The notes: a model not told the origin generated them from the sequence alone. 64,000 nt of DNA from Ideonella dechloratans (GCF_021049305.1 NZ_CP088081.1:992001-1056000); one strand, 5' to 3'; counted from the stretch's first letter, positions 46,721 through 56,010 are shown. Numbers and translations are program-made.

Positions 46721-47071
46721 ATGAGTTCGAACGACACGCTGCAACGCCTGCACGAGGTGATCGAGAGCCGGCGCGGCGGCGACCCGGACAAGAGCTATGT
46801 CGCCCGCCTGTTCCACAAGGGCACCGACACCATCCTGAAGAAGGTGGGCGAGGAGGCGGTCGAGACGGTGATGGCCGGCAAGGACGGCGATCGCACGAAG
46901 ATCATCTACGAGACAGCCGACCTGTGGTTCCACTCCCTGGTCGCGCTGGCCCACTTCGGCCTGTCGCCGGCCGACGTGCTCCAGGAACTGGAGCGGCGCG
47001 AGGGCCTGTCCGGCCTGGAGGAATTCGCCGCCCGCAAGGCGCAGCAGCGCGAACACAAGGAGGGTTCATGA
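46721..47071 (+). CDS. hisE: Phosphoribosyl-ATP pyrophosphohydrolase HisE
   Basis: 116-residue all-alpha MazG-like enzyme acting before HisI. Motif: [35 protein letters not shown] with the EExxE-type metal site and a helix [14 protein letters not shown]. It lies 7 bases after hisI and overlaps the next gene by 4 bases. Confidence 0.96.
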   Translation: MSSNDTLQRLHEVIESRRGGDPDKSYVARLFHKGTDTILKKVGEEAVETVMAGKDGDRTKIIYETADLWFHSLVALAHFGLSPADVLQELERREGLSGLEEFAARKAQQREHKEGS

Positions 47072-47430
47072 ACGATGTCATCCAGGCCGCACCGTCGTCA
47101 GAACGGCTGGCCAGCCTCAAGCAGCTCACGCTGATCACCTACATCCTGTATGCGCTCAGCGCGGTGATCGGCTTCACCGCCATCGTCGCGGTGATCATCA
47201 ACTACGTGAAGCGCGAGGACACCGCCGGCACCATCTACGAAAGCCACTTCACCTGGCAGATCCGGACCTTCTGGTTCAGCCTGCTGTGGGCGGTGCTGGG
47301 CTTCCTCACCATGTTCTTGCTGGGCCTGGGTCTGCTCGTGCTGTTCGCCGACTCGATCTGGGTCATCTACCGCATCGTCAAGGGCATTCTCAACTGGAAC
47401 GACGGCAAGCCCATGCCGGTCAAGGCCTGA
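47068..47430 (+). CDS. Small DUF4870-like membrane protein
   Basis: 120 residues with two or three hydrophobic helices (about 20-45, 67-100). The end [20 protein letters not shown] is typical of the DUF4870 proteins that sit between hisE and hinT in Burkholderiales. Function is unknown. The ATG at 47068 overlaps the hisE stop and follows AAGGAGG, so it is likely translated with hisIE. Confidence 0.88.
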   Translation: MNDVIQAAPSSERLASLKQLTLITYILYALSAVIGFTAIVAVIINYVKREDTAGTIYESHFTWQIRTFWFSLLWAVLGFLTMFLLGLGLLVLFADSIWVIYRIVKGILNWNDGKPMPVKA

Positions 47431-47438
47431 AAGTCACC

Positions 47439-47786
47439 ATGCACACCGATCCCGATTGCATCTTCTGCAAGATCGTCGCCGGCCAGATTCCGTCGAAGAA
47501 GGTCTACGAGGACGAGGACGTCCTGGCCTTCCATGACATCCACCCCTGGGCGCCGGTGCATTTCCTGATCATTCCCAAAACCCACATCGCCACCATGGCC
47601 GACGTGACGCCGGCCGAACAGACCCTGATGGGCAAGATGATGGTGCTGGCCCCGCAGTTGATGGCCCAGCTGGGCGTCACCGGGGGCTTCCGGCAGATCA
47701 TCAACACCGGGCGCGATGGCGGGCAGGAGGTCTACCACCTGCACATGCACGTCATCGGCGGCCCGCGGCCCTGGTCCAAGGGCTGA
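47439..47786 (+). CDS. hinT: HIT-family nucleotide phosphoramidase HinT
   Basis: 115 residues. The histidine triad HLHMHVIGG is near the C-terminus and the N-terminus has CIFCKIVAGQIPSKKVYEDEDVLAFHDIHPWAPVHFLIIPK, as in HinT. It hydrolyses adenosine phosphoramidates. It starts 8 bases after the DUF4870 gene. A GC-rich 8-base hairpin without a T-run follows its stop. Confidence 0.95.
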   Translation: MHTDPDCIFCKIVAGQIPSKKVYEDEDVLAFHDIHPWAPVHFLIIPKTHIATMADVTPAEQTLMGKMMVLAPQLMAQLGVTGGFRQIINTGRDGGQEVYHLHMHVIGGPRPWSKG

Positions 47787-47787
47787 C

Positions 47788-47812
47788 GACGCCGGGCAGG
47801 GCTTCCGGCGTC
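47788..47812 (+). other. GC-rich hairpin after hinT
   Basis: GACGCCGG (47788-47795) and CCGGCGTC (47805-47812) form a perfect 8-base stem beginning 1 base after the hinT stop. No T-run follows, so a factor-independent terminator is doubtful. Confidence 0.35.
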
Positions 47813-47821
47813 ACTTGTCGG

Positions 47822-47857
47822 GTCCGTGACACGGGCTTGACGCAAAGTGTCACGGAC
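47822..47857. repeat. Perfect 11-base inverted repeat before tatA
   Basis: GTCCGTGACAC (47822-47832) and GTGTCACGGAC (47847-47857) are exact complements around a 14-base centre. A TTGACG lies within the centre and a TAGAAT at 47865. It may be a hairpin or a regulator site for the tat operon. Confidence 0.5.
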
Positions 47858-47864
47858 ACCCCCG

Positions 47865-47870
47865 TAGAAT
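47865..47870 (+). promoter_or_regulatory. -10 box (TAGAAT) of tatABC
   Basis: TAGAAT lies 28 bases before the tatA ATG, which is preceded by TGGAG. TTGACG at 47837 is 22 bases upstream, longer than ideal for a -35. Confidence 0.4.
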
Positions 47871-47898
47871 CGCAAGATTCGTTTTCTGGAGAACTGAC

Positions 47899-48132
47899 AT
47901 GGGATCGTTCAGCATTTGGCATTGGCTGATCGTGCTGGTCGTGGTGGTGCTGATCTTCGGCACCAAGAAGCTGAAGAACGTCGGCACCGACCTGGGCGCC
48001 GCCGTCAAGGGCTTCAAGGACGGCATGAAGACCGGTGCGGAAAGCGATGAGGCGGCACCCCCGCAGGTCACCGCTCAGAAGTCGACCGCTGACAGCAACA
48101 CCGTGGACGTGGACGCACGCCCCAAGTCCTGA
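47899..48132 (+). CDS. tatA: Twin-arginine translocase subunit TatA
   Basis: 77 residues. A short N-terminal membrane helix, the [14 protein letters not shown] hinge and a Lys/Gly-rich amphipathic helix ([10 protein letters not shown]) are TatA hallmarks; [16 protein letters not shown] is the betaproteobacterial start. It forms the size-variable pore for folded proteins. tatB begins 34 bases downstream. Confidence 0.96.
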   Translation: MGSFSIWHWLIVLVVVVLIFGTKKLKNVGTDLGAAVKGFKDGMKTGAESDEAAPPQVTAQKSTADSNTVDVDARPKS

Positions 48133-48166
48133 GCGTGTGCATGCCTGACCTCGTCCTGCCCGCAGC

Positions 48167-48664
48167 ATGATCGATTTCGGTTTCGACAAGCTGGCCCTCA
48201 TCGGCGCGGTGGCCCTGATCGTCATCGGTCCGGAGAAGTTGCCGCGCGTGGCCCGCACCGTGGGGCACTTCATCGGCAAGGCGCAGCGCTACGTGGCCGA
48301 TGTGAAGGCCGAGGTCAACCGCTCGATCGAACTGGAGGAGCTTCACAAGATGAAGTCCCAGTTCGAGACCGCGGCGCGCGACGTCAGCCAGAGCGTGCAG
48401 CAGGAGGTTCAGCAGGCGGCCAGCGCGGTCGAAAGCGCCTGGAAGCCCGAGGGCAGTTCCGACTACGCCGGCCTGGAAACCACGCCGCCGGAGTCCGTGA
48501 ATGCCTCGGCTTGGACGCCCGCCTACCAGCCGCCGCGCAAGCGCTGGCGCATGAAGCGAGGGGCCGTGCCCCGCTGGTACAAGCAGCGCGAGGGTGTGCG
48601 CATGCATGTGCAGTCCGGTGCCGCGCGCGTGGCCCGGTTCCGTCCGCCCCGCTCCGGGGCCTGA
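48167..48664 (+). CDS. tatB: Twin-arginine translocase subunit TatB
   Basis: 165 residues. It opens [38 protein letters not shown], the TatB-type membrane helix with the conserved Glu/Pro hinge, then an amphipathic helix and a long Ala/Gln/Pro tail with no conservation. It is the receptor partner of TatC for twin-arginine signals. It follows tatA and precedes tatC. Confidence 0.95.
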   Translation: MIDFGFDKLALIGAVALIVIGPEKLPRVARTVGHFIGKAQRYVADVKAEVNRSIELEELHKMKSQFETAARDVSQSVQQEVQQAASAVESAWKPEGSSDYAGLETTPPESVNASAWTPAYQPPRKRWRMKRGAVPRWYKQREGVRMHVQSGAARVARFRPPRSGA

Positions 48665-48708
48665 ATTGACACGGCCCCGGTTCCGCGCTGCGGCTGGGTG
48701 GTAGTGAG

Positions 48709-49500
48709 ATGAGCCAAGAACCTCGCGACGAGCTGGAGGGCACCGAAGCCCCCTTCGTCACCCATCTGATCGAGCTGCGCGACCGTCTGATCCGGGCCCT
48801 GCTGGCCGTCGGGGTGGCCTTCGGCGTGCTGGCCATCTGGCCCGGCCCGGCCGGTCTCTACGATCTGCTGGCGGCCCCCCTGGTGGCTTCGCTGCCGCAC
48901 GGCGCGACGATGATCGCCACCAACGTGATCTCGCCCTTCCTGGTGCCGCTCAAGATCACCATGATGGCGGCCTTCCTGCTGGCGCTGCCGGTGGTGCTCT
49001 ACCAGGTCTGGGCCTTTGTCGCGCCGGGCCTGTACAGCCACGAGAAGAAGCTGGTGCTGCCGCTGGTGGTCTCCAGCACGGTGCTGTTCTTCACCGGCGT
49101 GGCCTTCTGCTACTTCTTCGTCTTCGGCAAGGTCTTCAAGTTCATCCAGAGCTTTGCGCCGCACAGCATCACCGCCGCGCCGGACATCGAGGCTTACCTG
49201 AGCTTCGTGCTGACCATGTTCGTTGCCTTCGGTGCCGCCTTCGAGGTGCCGGTGGCCGTGGTCGTGCTGGCCCGCATGGGCATCGTCTCGGTGGCCAAGC
49301 TGCGCGAGTTCCGCGGCTATTTCATCGTGCTGGCCTTCATCATCGCGGCCATCCTGACTCCGCCGGACATCGTCTCCCAGCTGTCCCTGGCCATCCCGAT
49401 GTGTCTGCTCTACGAACTGGGCATCATGGCCGCCGGCGTGTTCATCAAGCACACGCAGTTCCCGGACAGCGAGCCGACCGATTCCGACAAGACGGCCTGA
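48709..49500 (+). CDS. tatC: Twin-arginine translocase subunit TatC
   Basis: 263-residue polytopic protein with six expected helices. Signatures: THLIELRDRLIRALLAVG at the N-terminus, the PFLVPLKITMMAAFLLALPVVLYQVWAFVAPGLY block and LREFRGYFIVLAFIIAAILTPPD. It recognises twin-arginine signals with TatB. Its tat operon probably exports the Rieske protein encoded at 53148, among others. Confidence 0.97.
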   Translation: MSQEPRDELEGTEAPFVTHLIELRDRLIRALLAVGVAFGVLAIWPGPAGLYDLLAAPLVASLPHGATMIATNVISPFLVPLKITMMAAFLLALPVVLYQVWAFVAPGLYSHEKKLVLPLVVSSTVLFFTGVAFCYFFVFGKVFKFIQSFAPHSITAAPDIEAYLSFVLTMFVAFGAAFEVPVAVVVLARMGIVSVAKLREFRGYFIVLAFIIAAILTPPDIVSQLSLAIPMCLLYELGIMAAGVFIKHTQFPDSEPTDSDKTA

Positions 49501-49543
49501 CAGGCCTTGATCGGCAGGGCGGGCCCCGGCGGGGCCCCCGTCT

Positions 49544-50725
49544 TCACTGCACCTGCTGTCGCGGCCGCTGCGCGATGTGGACCTTGAGGTCCATCGCCTG
49601 CTGCCCTCGCAGCACGCCCACCACCGCATCGGTCTGCGGCTTCAGCGCCGCCACCACATTGAGCAGCTGCGCGGTGTTGCGGATCGGCTGACCGGCGATG
49701 CGCACCACCACATCTCCCGGCTTCATGCCGGCCTTGCTGGCGGGGCCATCCTGCAGCACGCCGGTGATCAGCACGCCCTCGGACACCGGGATCTTGAAGT
49801 TCTGGGCGAATTCCGGATCCAGGTCGCGCGGTTGCACGCCGATCCAGCCACGGGTCACCTGCCCATCCCGCACCAGGCCATTCATCACCTGCTGGGCCAG
49901 GTCGATGGGGATGGCGAAGCCGATGCCCATGCTGCCGCCGGAGCGGGAGTAGATGGCGGTGTTGATGCCGATGAGGTTGCCGTTCACGTCGATCAACGCG
50001 CCGCCGGAGTTGCCGGGGTTGATCGCCGCATCGGTCTGGATGAAGTTCTCGAAAGTGGACAGGCCCAGGCCGCTGCGGCCCAGGGCGCTGACGATGCCGG
50101 AGGTCACGGTCTGGCCGACGTTGAAGGGGTTGCCGATGGCCAGCACCGCGTCGCCCACCACCACCTGATCGATCCGTCCCAGGGTCACCACAGGCAGGCG
50201 GTCCAGATCCACCTTCAGCACCGCGATGTCGCTCTCCGGGTCGGTGCCGACCAGCCGGGCCTTGGCGGTCCGGCCATCGGAGAGCTGCACCTGGATCTCG
50301 TCCGCGCCGTCGATCACATGGTTGTTGGTGAGCAGATAGCCCTCCGAGGACACGATCACGCCCGAGCCCAGGCCGATCTGGGGCTGCGGATCCTCGGTGT
50401 CCTGTTCACCCCGCTGGCCGAAGAAGTAGCGGAACCAGGGATCTTCCGCATGGGGGTTGGCAGGGCTGGTCTTGCTGGTCTTGCTGGCCGTGACGCTGAC
50501 CACGGCAGGGGCGGCCTTGCGCGCCGCCACGCTCAGGGGTTGGGTGGGCAGCGGATCGTCGGCCACCTGGACCGGCACACCGGAAGCCGGCGCGGTGGGC
50601 GTGGCCTGGGGCCAGGTCATGCGCGGGGCCTGCTGCAGCCAGCCGGGCTTGAAGGTGCCCAGCACGAAGACGACCGCCACCGCGACGGTGACCGATTGGG
50701 CGAAAATGAGCCAGATTCTGCGCAT
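49544..50725 (-). CDS. Membrane-anchored HtrA/DegS-type serine protease
   Basis: 393 residues. One N-terminal membrane anchor (about 3-22) is not followed by a signal cleavage site, so the protein faces the periplasm while tethered. The catalytic triad is H136 (TNNHVIDG), D166 (SDIAVLKV) and S240 (NPGNSGGAL); a single PDZ domain follows (from about 300). One PDZ plus an anchor is the DegS arrangement. The start at 50725 is set by MRRIWLIFAQ. It is divergent from the Nif3-like gene with only 21 bases between, and it ends 43 bases from tatC. Confidence 0.94.
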   Translation of the reverse strand: MRRIWLIFAQSVTVAVAVVFVLGTFKPGWLQQAPRMTWPQATPTAPASGVPVQVADDPLPTQPLSVAARKAAPAVVSVTASKTSKTSPANPHAEDPWFRYFFGQRGEQDTEDPQPQIGLGSGVIVSSEGYLLTNNHVIDGADEIQVQLSDGRTAKARLVGTDPESDIAVLKVDLDRLPVVTLGRIDQVVVGDAVLAIGNPFNVGQTVTSGIVSALGRSGLGLSTFENFIQTDAAINPGNSGGALIDVNGNLIGINTAIYSRSGGSMGIGFAIPIDLAQQVMNGLVRDGQVTRGWIGVQPRDLDPEFAQNFKIPVSEGVLITGVLQDGPASKAGMKPGDVVVRIAGQPIRNTAQLLNVVAALKPQTDAVVGVLRGQQAMDLKVHIAQRPRQQVQ

Positions 50726-50746
50726 GACACGTCGAGGAAGAAGCCC

Positions 50747-51496
50747 ATGGCGGCAAGAACGGAGATCGAGGGTTGCCTCAACCAGTGGTTGCAGCCTGAG
50801 CGGTTCAAGGATTATGGGCCGAACGGTCTGCAGGTCGAGGGGCGGGCCGAGATCCGGCGCGTCGTGTCGGGGGTCACCGCCAGCCTGGCACTGATCGACG
50901 CCGCCATCGACGCCCAGGCCGACGCCATCCTGGTGCACCACGGCCTGTTCTGGCGGGGGCAGGATGGCCGCCTGACGGGTTGGCTCAAGACACGGGTCGA
51001 GCGGCTGCTGGGCCACGGCATCAACCTGCTGGCCTACCACCTGCCGCTGGATGCCCACCCCGAACTGGGCAACAACGCGCGGTGGGCGGCCCGGCTGGGC
51101 TGGCGGACGGACGGCCGCTTCGGCGAACAGGATCTGGGCTTTGTCGGCACGCAGGACCAGGCCACCACCGTCGAGCGGCTGGCCATCGACCTGCAGGCCA
51201 GCCTGGACCGGGTGCCGACGGTGCTGCCCGGCGACGGTCGGCCCTTGCGGCGCCTGGCCTGGTGCAGCGGCGGTGCCCAGGGCTATTTCGAGGCCGCCAT
51301 CGCCGCCGGCGCGGATGCCTTCCTGACCGGGGAGATTTCCGAGCCGCAGGCCCATTTGTCGCGCGAGACCGGCGTGGCCTTCCTGGCCTGCGGTCACCAT
51401 GCCACCGAGCGCTACGGGGCGCCGGCCGTGGGCGAACGTCTGGCCACCCAGTTCGGGCTGGAACACCAGTTCATCGATCTGCCCAACCCCGCATGA
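50747..51496 (+). CDS. Nif3-like dinuclear metal center hexameric protein
   Basis: 249 residues of the NIF3 (DUF34) family. Metal ligands appear as VHHGLFW near residue 65, and as AYHLPLDAH and GHHATER at the C-terminal side. The N-terminus EGCLNQWLQPERFKDYGPNGLQVEG is a family signature. Function is uncertain; GTP cyclohydrolase-like roles have been suggested elsewhere. It overlaps pdxA by ATGA. Confidence 0.93.
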   Translation: MAARTEIEGCLNQWLQPERFKDYGPNGLQVEGRAEIRRVVSGVTASLALIDAAIDAQADAILVHHGLFWRGQDGRLTGWLKTRVERLLGHGINLLAYHLPLDAHPELGNNARWAARLGWRTDGRFGEQDLGFVGTQDQATTVERLAIDLQASLDRVPTVLPGDGRPLRRLAWCSGGAQGYFEAAIAAGADAFLTGEISEPQAHLSRETGVAFLACGHHATERYGAPAVGERLATQFGLEHQFIDLPNPA

Positions 51497-52518
51497 CGTC
51501 CACCACACCCCGCCTGCTGGTCACCATGGGGGATCCCGTCGGGATCGGACCGGAAATCATTGCCAAGGCCTTCGCCGCGGGGGCCTTGGACGACGCCCTG
51601 GTGGTGGGGGATGTGGGTGCGCTGCGACGCGGGGTGCGGGCCGCCGGCCTGTCGCTGCCGGTCGCCTGGCTGGACACCGTGGCCGACTGGGTGCGCTGCC
51701 CGCCGGCCTGCCTGCCGGTGTGGCAGCCGCCGGGGCTGCCGCCGGCGCTGGATCAACTGCCCTGGGGACAGGTTGACGCCCGGGCCGGTGCTGCCGCAGC
51801 CGCCTGCATCGTCGGGGCGGTGAGCCTGCTGCAGGCCGGACAGGCGCAAGGGTTGGTGACCGCTCCGCTGCACAAGGAGGCTCTGGGTGCGGCGGGGGTG
51901 GATTTCCCCGGCCACACCGAGATGCTGCAGTCGCTCTGTGCGGTCGATGGCCTGCTGCCGCCCGTGCGGATGATGCTGGCCAACGAGGAACTGCGGGTGG
52001 TGCTGGTGACCATCCACGTGGCGCTGCGCCGGGCCATCGACGCACTGGACATGCCGGGCATCCTCGAGACCCTGCGCATCACCCATGCGGCGGGCCAGCG
52101 CTTCGGCATGCCGGCCCCGCGCATCGCCGTGGCCGGCCTGAACCCGCATGCGGGGGAGGGCGGATTGTTCGGCGACGAGGAGATCCGGCTGATCGCGCCG
52201 GCCATCGCCGCGGCCCGGGCCGAGGGCATCGACGCCCGGGGTCCCTATGCGCCCGACACGGTCTTCATGCGGGCGCGGCATGCGCCGGGGCACCCGGGCG
52301 AATTCGACTTCGTGGTGGCCATGACCCATGACCACGGCCTCATCCCGGTCAAGTACCTGGGCGTGGAGGAAGGGGTCAACGTGACCCTGGGGCTGCCGCT
52401 GGTTCGCACCAGCCCTGACCACGGCACGGCCTTTGACGTGGCGGGTCAGGGGCGGGCGAGCGCGGCCAGCCTGGTGGCGGCAGCCCGGATGGCCCGCCGC
52501 CTGCTGGGAGCCAGCTGA
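51493..52518 (+). CDS. pdxA: 4-hydroxythreonine-4-phosphate dehydrogenase PdxA
   Basis: 341-residue NAD-dependent enzyme of pyridoxal phosphate synthesis. Motifs: TMGDPVGIGPEI near the N-terminus, the metal-binding PGHTEML and NPHAGEGGLFG, and the C-terminal VEEGVNVTLGLPLVRTSPDHGTAFD. It starts inside the end of the Nif3-like gene, so the pair is coupled. It is convergent with mscL, with adjacent stop codons. Confidence 0.96.
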   Translation: MTSTTPRLLVTMGDPVGIGPEIIAKAFAAGALDDALVVGDVGALRRGVRAAGLSLPVAWLDTVADWVRCPPACLPVWQPPGLPPALDQLPWGQVDARAGAAAAACIVGAVSLLQAGQAQGLVTAPLHKEALGAAGVDFPGHTEMLQSLCAVDGLLPPVRMMLANEELRVVLVTIHVALRRAIDALDMPGILETLRITHAAGQRFGMPAPRIAVAGLNPHAGEGGLFGDEEIRLIAPAIAAARAEGIDARGPYAPDTVFMRARHAPGHPGEFDFVVAMTHDHGLIPVKYLGVEEGVNVTLGLPLVRTSPDHGTAFDVAGQGRASAASLVAAARMARRLLGAS

Positions 52519-52941
52519 TCAGCGCTTGAGCGCGTCGCGGATCTCGCGCAGCAGCAGCACATCCTCCGGCGTCACCGGTTCCGGGGCCGGCGCCGGTGCG
52601 GGTTCATTCGCCTTCCGCAGACGGTTGATCTGACGGACCATCACGAAGATGATGAAGGCCAGGATCACGAAGTTCAGCAGCACGGTCAGGAAGTTGCCGT
52701 ACGCGAAGACCGCACCGGCCTTCTTGGCTTCGGCCAGCGTGGCCGCTGGCGTGCCCGAGAGCTGGAGGAAGTAATTCGAGAAGTCCAGCCCGCCGATGGC
52801 CAGACCGACCAGGGGCATGATGAGGTCGGTCACCACCGAGTCGACGATCTTTCCGAAGGCGCCACCGATGATCACACCGACCGCCAGATCGACCACATTG
52901 CCCTTGACGGCAAATTCCTTGAATTCGCTCATGAATCCCAT
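52519..52941 (-). CDS. mscL: Large-conductance mechanosensitive channel MscL
   Basis: 140 residues. [43 protein letters not shown] is the hallmark amphipathic N-terminal helix and first membrane helix; the second helix is [21 protein letters not shown] and the C-terminus forms the cytoplasmic helix. It opens under hypo-osmotic stress. The start at 52941 is preceded by GAAGGAGA. Confidence 0.96.
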   Translation of the reverse strand: MGFMSEFKEFAVKGNVVDLAVGVIIGGAFGKIVDSVVTDLIMPLVGLAIGGLDFSNYFLQLSGTPAATLAEAKKAGAVFAYGNFLTVLLNFVILAFIIFVMVRQINRLRKANEPAPAPAPEPVTPEDVLLLREIRDALKR

Positions 52942-53096
52942 GGGTGCTTTCTCCTTCATGTTGGGTATAAGTGTCGGGCGCAGTATTGCCCGGATGCCAG
53001 AAGTGTCAATCCATACCCGCAAACAAGTTGCGTCGGATTGCGCTAGATCGAATCGGAAGTGTTGTTCCCCTCACTAAAATGTGAGATTGCCCGAGA

Positions 53097-53116
53097 GCAG
53101 ACACCCAGAGGTCTGC
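53097..53116 (+). other. Hairpin in the petABC leader
   Basis: GCAGAC and GTCTGC, 6-base arms with an 8-base loop, lie downstream of a TAAAAT -10-like hexamer (53075-53080) and upstream of the AGAAGGA ribosome site of petA. Its role is unknown. Confidence 0.3.
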
Positions 53117-53147
53117 CTGTCTTTCCAAAGCTCCTAGAAGGACCCTC

Positions 53148-53744
53148 ATGAGTGATAACGCGGTGGACCAAGGCAAGCGCACCTGGCTGATTGCCACGAG
53201 TTGTGCCGGTGCCGTCGGCGGCGTGGCGACAGCCGTGCCCTTCGTCAGCACGTTCGCGCCTTCGGAGCGCGCCAAGGCGGCCGGCGCCGCGGTCGAGGTC
53301 GACATCAGCGCGCTCAAGCCGGGCGAGAAGATGACCGTCGAATGGCGCGGCAAGCCGGTCTGGATCGTCCGTCGCACGCCCGAGCAGGTGGACAACCTGA
53401 GCAAGCACGACAACGAGCTGGCCGACCCCCTGTCCGAGCGCAAGGCCTATCCCATCCCCGAGTACGCCAAGAACGAGTGGCGCTCGATCAAGAAGGAATA
53501 CCTGGTGGTGATCGGCGTGTGCACCCACCTGGGTTGCTCGCCTTCCGACAAGTTCGCCGCCGGCCCGCAGCCCTCGCTGCCGGACGACTGGCCGGGCGGC
53601 TTCCTGTGCCCCTGCCACGGCTCGACCTTCGACATGGCGGCCCGCGTCTTCAAGAACAAGCCCGCTCCAGACAACCTGGAAGTGCCTCCCCACATGTATC
53701 TCGCCGACACCAAGCTGCTGATCGGCGAGGACAAGAAGGCCTGA
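53148..53744 (+). CDS. petA: Cytochrome bc1 Rieske iron-sulfur subunit PetA
   Basis: 198 residues. The N-terminal membrane helix ATSCAGAVGGVATAVPFV anchors it. The 2Fe-2S cluster motifs are C125-THLGC and C154-PCHGS, supplying two Cys and two His. It transfers electrons from ubiquinol to cytochrome c1. The N-terminal DNAVDQGKRTWLIATS lacks a clear twin-arginine pair but is followed by the anchor. First gene of petABC, preceded by AGAAGGA. Confidence 0.96.
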   Translation: MSDNAVDQGKRTWLIATSCAGAVGGVATAVPFVSTFAPSERAKAAGAAVEVDISALKPGEKMTVEWRGKPVWIVRRTPEQVDNLSKHDNELADPLSERKAYPIPEYAKNEWRSIKKEYLVVIGVCTHLGCSPSDKFAAGPQPSLPDDWPGGFLCPCHGSTFDMAARVFKNKPAPDNLEVPPHMYLADTKLLIGEDKKA

Positions 53745-53784
53745 TCCGGCGCCCCCAACGACAAGACGAAAGGCAACCATCAAC

Positions 53785-55206
53785 ATGGCTGAATTCAAAG
53801 TCGCGCCGGCGGACGCGCCGCTGGGCGTGAAGCTGATGACTTGGGTGGACAACCGCTTCCCGGCCACCAAGCTGTACAAGGAACATCTGTCCGAGTACTA
53901 CGCGCCCAAGAACTTCAATTTCTGGTACTTCTTCGGTTCGCTGGCCCTCCTGGTGCTGGTGATCCAGATCGTCACCGGCATCTTCCTGGTGATGCACTAC
54001 AAGCCCGACGCCTCGCTGAACGCGGCGGGCGTTCCGGTGGCCTTCGCCTCGGTCGAGTACATCATGCGTGATGTGCCCTGGGGCTGGCTGATCCGCTACA
54101 TGCACTCCACCGGCGCCTCCTCGTTCTTCGTGGTGGTGTATCTGCACATGTTCCGGGGGCTGCTGTACGGCTCCTACCGCAAGCCGCGCGAACTGGTCTG
54201 GATCTTCGGCTGCGCGATCTTCCTGGCCCTGATGGCCGAGGCCTTCATGGGCTACCTGCTGCCCTGGGGCCAGATGTCCTTCTGGGGCGCCCAGGTGATC
54301 GTGAACCTGTTCTCGGCCATTCCCTTCGTCGGTCCGGATCTGTCGCTGCTGATCCGTGGTGACTACGTGGTGGGCGATGCGACGCTGAACCGCTTCTTCA
54401 GCTTCCACGTCATCGCCGTGCCGCTGGTGCTGCTGGGCCTGGTGGTCGCGCACATCATCGCGCTGCACGAGGTGGGTTCGAACAACCCCGACGGTGTCGA
54501 GATCAAGGCCAAGAAGGACGAGCAGGGCCGTCCGCTGGACGGCATCCCCTTCCACCCGTACTACACGGTGCACGACATCCTGGGTGTCTCGGGCTTCCTG
54601 ATGGTCTTCTGCGCCATCATCTTCTTCGGCCCCGAACTGGGCGGCTACTTCCTGGAGTACAACAACTTCATCCCGGCCGACCCGCTGAAGACCCCGCTGC
54701 ACATCGCGCCGGTCTGGTACTTCACGCCCTTCTACTCGATGCTGCGCGCCACCACCGACGTGATGGTCAACGTGCTGTGCGGCGTGATCGGCCTGGCCGC
54801 GGTGGCGGCCTTGCTGAAGGGGCGCTTCTCCGGCGTGGCCAAGGTGGGTGTCATCGTGGCGGCCCTGGTCGCGATCTTTCTGCTCAAGACCTTCGACGCC
54901 AAGTTCTGGGGCGTGGTCGTGATGGGCGGTGCTGTGATCATCCTGTTCTTCCTGCCCTGGCTGGATCACAGCCTGGTCAAGTCGATCCGCTACCGTCCGG
55001 GCTGGCACAAGGCGCTGTACGGCGTGTTCGTGGTCTTCTTCGTCGTGCTGGGCTATCTGGGCATCCAGCCGCCGTCGGACACCGGCACGCTGATCGCTCA
55101 GGTCGGCACTCTGTTCTATTTCGGCTTCTTCCTGCTGATGCCGTGGTGGAGCCAGCTGGGCACCTTCAAGCCGGTGCCCGAGCGCGTGACCTTCCACCCG
55201 CACTGA
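53785..55206 (+). CDS. petB: Cytochrome b subunit of the bc1 complex PetB
   Basis: 473-residue polytopic protein with eight expected helices. The two pairs of heme His lie in the helices containing YMHSTGASSFFVVVYLHMFRG and FSFHVIAVPLVLLGLVVAHIIALH; the quinol-site PEW-like PVWYFTPFYS is also present. It follows petA by 40 bases and precedes petC by 20. Confidence 0.97.
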   Translation: MAEFKVAPADAPLGVKLMTWVDNRFPATKLYKEHLSEYYAPKNFNFWYFFGSLALLVLVIQIVTGIFLVMHYKPDASLNAAGVPVAFASVEYIMRDVPWGWLIRYMHSTGASSFFVVVYLHMFRGLLYGSYRKPRELVWIFGCAIFLALMAEAFMGYLLPWGQMSFWGAQVIVNLFSAIPFVGPDLSLLIRGDYVVGDATLNRFFSFHVIAVPLVLLGLVVAHIIALHEVGSNNPDGVEIKAKKDEQGRPLDGIPFHPYYTVHDILGVSGFLMVFCAIIFFGPELGGYFLEYNNFIPADPLKTPLHIAPVWYFTPFYSMLRATTDVMVNVLCGVIGLAAVAALLKGRFSGVAKVGVIVAALVAIFLLKTFDAKFWGVVVMGGAVIILFFLPWLDHSLVKSIRYRPGWHKALYGVFVVFFVVLGYLGIQPPSDTGTLIAQVGTLFYFGFFLLMPWWSQLGTFKPVPERVTFHPH

Positions 55207-55226
55207 ATCTCGGCAGGAGCTACAAC

Positions 55227-55979
55227 ATGATGAAGAAACTCATTGCCAGCTGCTTCGCGGCCCTGTGCCTGGTCGGCGGCGCGTCGGCCAACACCGGTGG
55301 TGCGCCCTGGGACAAGTTCCCGACCGAGAAGGTGACGGACGTGGCGGCGCTTCAGCATGGCGCCAAGCTGTTCGTCAACTACTGCCTGAACTGCCACGGT
55401 GCCTCGTTCATGCGCTACAACCGTCTGCACGACATCGGGCTGACGGATGCGCAGATCAAGGACAACATGCTGTTCACCGGTGGAAAGGTGGGGGACCTGA
55501 TGAAGGTCGCCATCGATCCGAAGGATGCCAAGGCCTGGTTCGGTGCCAATCCGCCGGACCTCAGCGTGATCGCCCGCTCGCGTGCCGGTGCACAGGGCAG
55601 CGGCGCCGACTACCTCTACACCTACCTGCGTGGCTTCTACCGCGACGACACCCGTCCGACCGGCTGGAACAACACCGTGTTCCCCAGCGTGGGCATGCCC
55701 CATGTGCTGTGGGAGCTGCAAGGCCAGCAGACGGCCGAGGTGGAAGAGGGCGCCAACGGCGAGCACCATGTCAAGCTGGTGCCGCCGGCCGTTCCGGGGA
55801 CGATGACGGCCCAGGAATACAATGAGGCCGTGGCCGATCTGGTGGCCTATTTGCAGTGGATGGGCGAGCCCGCCCAGATCCAGCGCAAGCAGCTGGGTGT
55901 CTGGGTTCTGCTGTTCCTGGGCGTGTTCATGTTCCTGGCCTGGCGCCTGAACGCGGCCTACTGGAAGGACGTCAAGTAA
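55227..55979 (+). CDS. petC: Cytochrome c1 subunit PetC
   Basis: 250 residues. After a signal peptide (about 1-22) comes the heme motif C53-LNCH (CxxCH), and the axial Met is in GMPHVLWE. One C-terminal membrane helix (about 223-241: LLFLGVFMFLAWRL) tethers the periplasmic domain. It passes electrons to soluble cytochrome c. The start may be the ATG at 55227 or the following ATG at 55230. Confidence 0.96.
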   Translation: MMKKLIASCFAALCLVGGASANTGGAPWDKFPTEKVTDVAALQHGAKLFVNYCLNCHGASFMRYNRLHDIGLTDAQIKDNMLFTGGKVGDLMKVAIDPKDAKAWFGANPPDLSVIARSRAGAQGSGADYLYTYLRGFYRDDTRPTGWNNTVFPSVGMPHVLWELQGQQTAEVEEGANGEHHVKLVPPAVPGTMTAQEYNEAVADLVAYLQWMGEPAQIQRKQLGVWVLLFLGVFMFLAWRLNAAYWKDVK

Positions 55980-56010
55980 AATCCTGTCCAGCCGCGAGGC
56001 TTGGACTCGC

